Assembly (NCBI GenBank): GCA_031769625.1
Contig: JAUIMM010000171.1
Location: forward strand, 2,108,001-2,172,000
From: Taudactylus pleione
Taxonomy: Eukaryota; Chordata; Amphibia; Anura; Myobatrachidae
Direction of reading: 5' to 3'
Length of the DNA stretch: 64,000 nt
The position numbers were made by a program, and so were the translations under genes. Position 1 is the first letter of the stretch, and each line of letters starts with the position of its first letter. The notes below the pieces were generated by a model. The model saw only the letters and a list, made by a program, of their open reading frames with translations, made no database searches and was not told the origin of the DNA. Shown here piece after piece: positions 63,823 through 64,000 of the stretch.

Positions 63823-64000
63823 GTAAAATAGACCTTCTCACTGCATATAAAATACTAGTTTGCATACTGGGGCAATGCTTGTATGCAACCCCCAAAACTT
63901 GAACCTCTAGAACTGTAGATGATAAGAAAGCTGTAACACATGAAGTAATCTATTATCAGGCATTATGCTTTTTAAACTGACAGTTGTACATCACATTACA
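63823..64000. other. ppm1j intron start, to window edge
   Basis: Nothing recognised. Confidence 0.4.

Overview
The window is vertebrate genomic DNA, most likely from an anuran amphibian with a large, repeat-rich genome. The basis is a spliced vertebrate phosphatase gene with kilobase introns. It lies among a Penelope-like retroelement, a DIRS tyrosine-recombinase retrotransposon, two Tc1-like transposons, an eroded L1-like LINE, hAT-type elements and very many small foldback elements with TAA/TTA target duplications. The species is inferred from the repeat mixture, not proven. There are no bacterial genes, and no CRISPR, rRNA or canonical tRNA genes.

The only host gene recognised is ppm1j, a PP2C-type, Mg2+/Mn2+-dependent Ser/Thr phosphatase of the PPM1H/J/M group, on the + strand. 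Eight consecutive internal exons are present (11518-11668, 17375-17689, 24047-24159, 28404-28488, 34014-34132, 58175-58238, 59340-59447, 63671-63822). All have AG/GT borders, and their phases join into one open frame of about 369 codons. The first exon(s) lie before the window and the last after it, so nearly everything else is intron.

Layout. 1-11.5 kb (intron): Harbinger-like foldback elements, a G-rich telomere-like repeat split by a Penelope-like retroelement (6133-9407, 12-bp target duplication), and an L1-like 3' fragment on the minus strand. 11.7-17.4 kb: a hAT-type element with a minisatellite, and a Tc1-like transposon carrying three nested insertions. 17.7-34 kb: many short foldback elements and a second Tc1-like transposon with ~230-bp terminal repeats and one nonsense codon. 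34-58 kb (a 24-kb intron): a nearly intact DIRS element (37238-43144) with inverted terminal repeats, an internal complementary region, and gag-like, RT/RNase H/methyltransferase-like and tyrosine recombinase frames; then an eroded L1-like LINE (47.6-54.3 kb) broken up by younger elements. 58-64 kb: the last three visible exons and more nested foldback elements.

The mobile elements act independently of the host gene. The most informative features are the nested insertions, which give relative ages, and several elements that are one or two mutations from intact. Boundaries are by eye. Family names rest on motifs, terminal repeats and target duplications, not on database searches.
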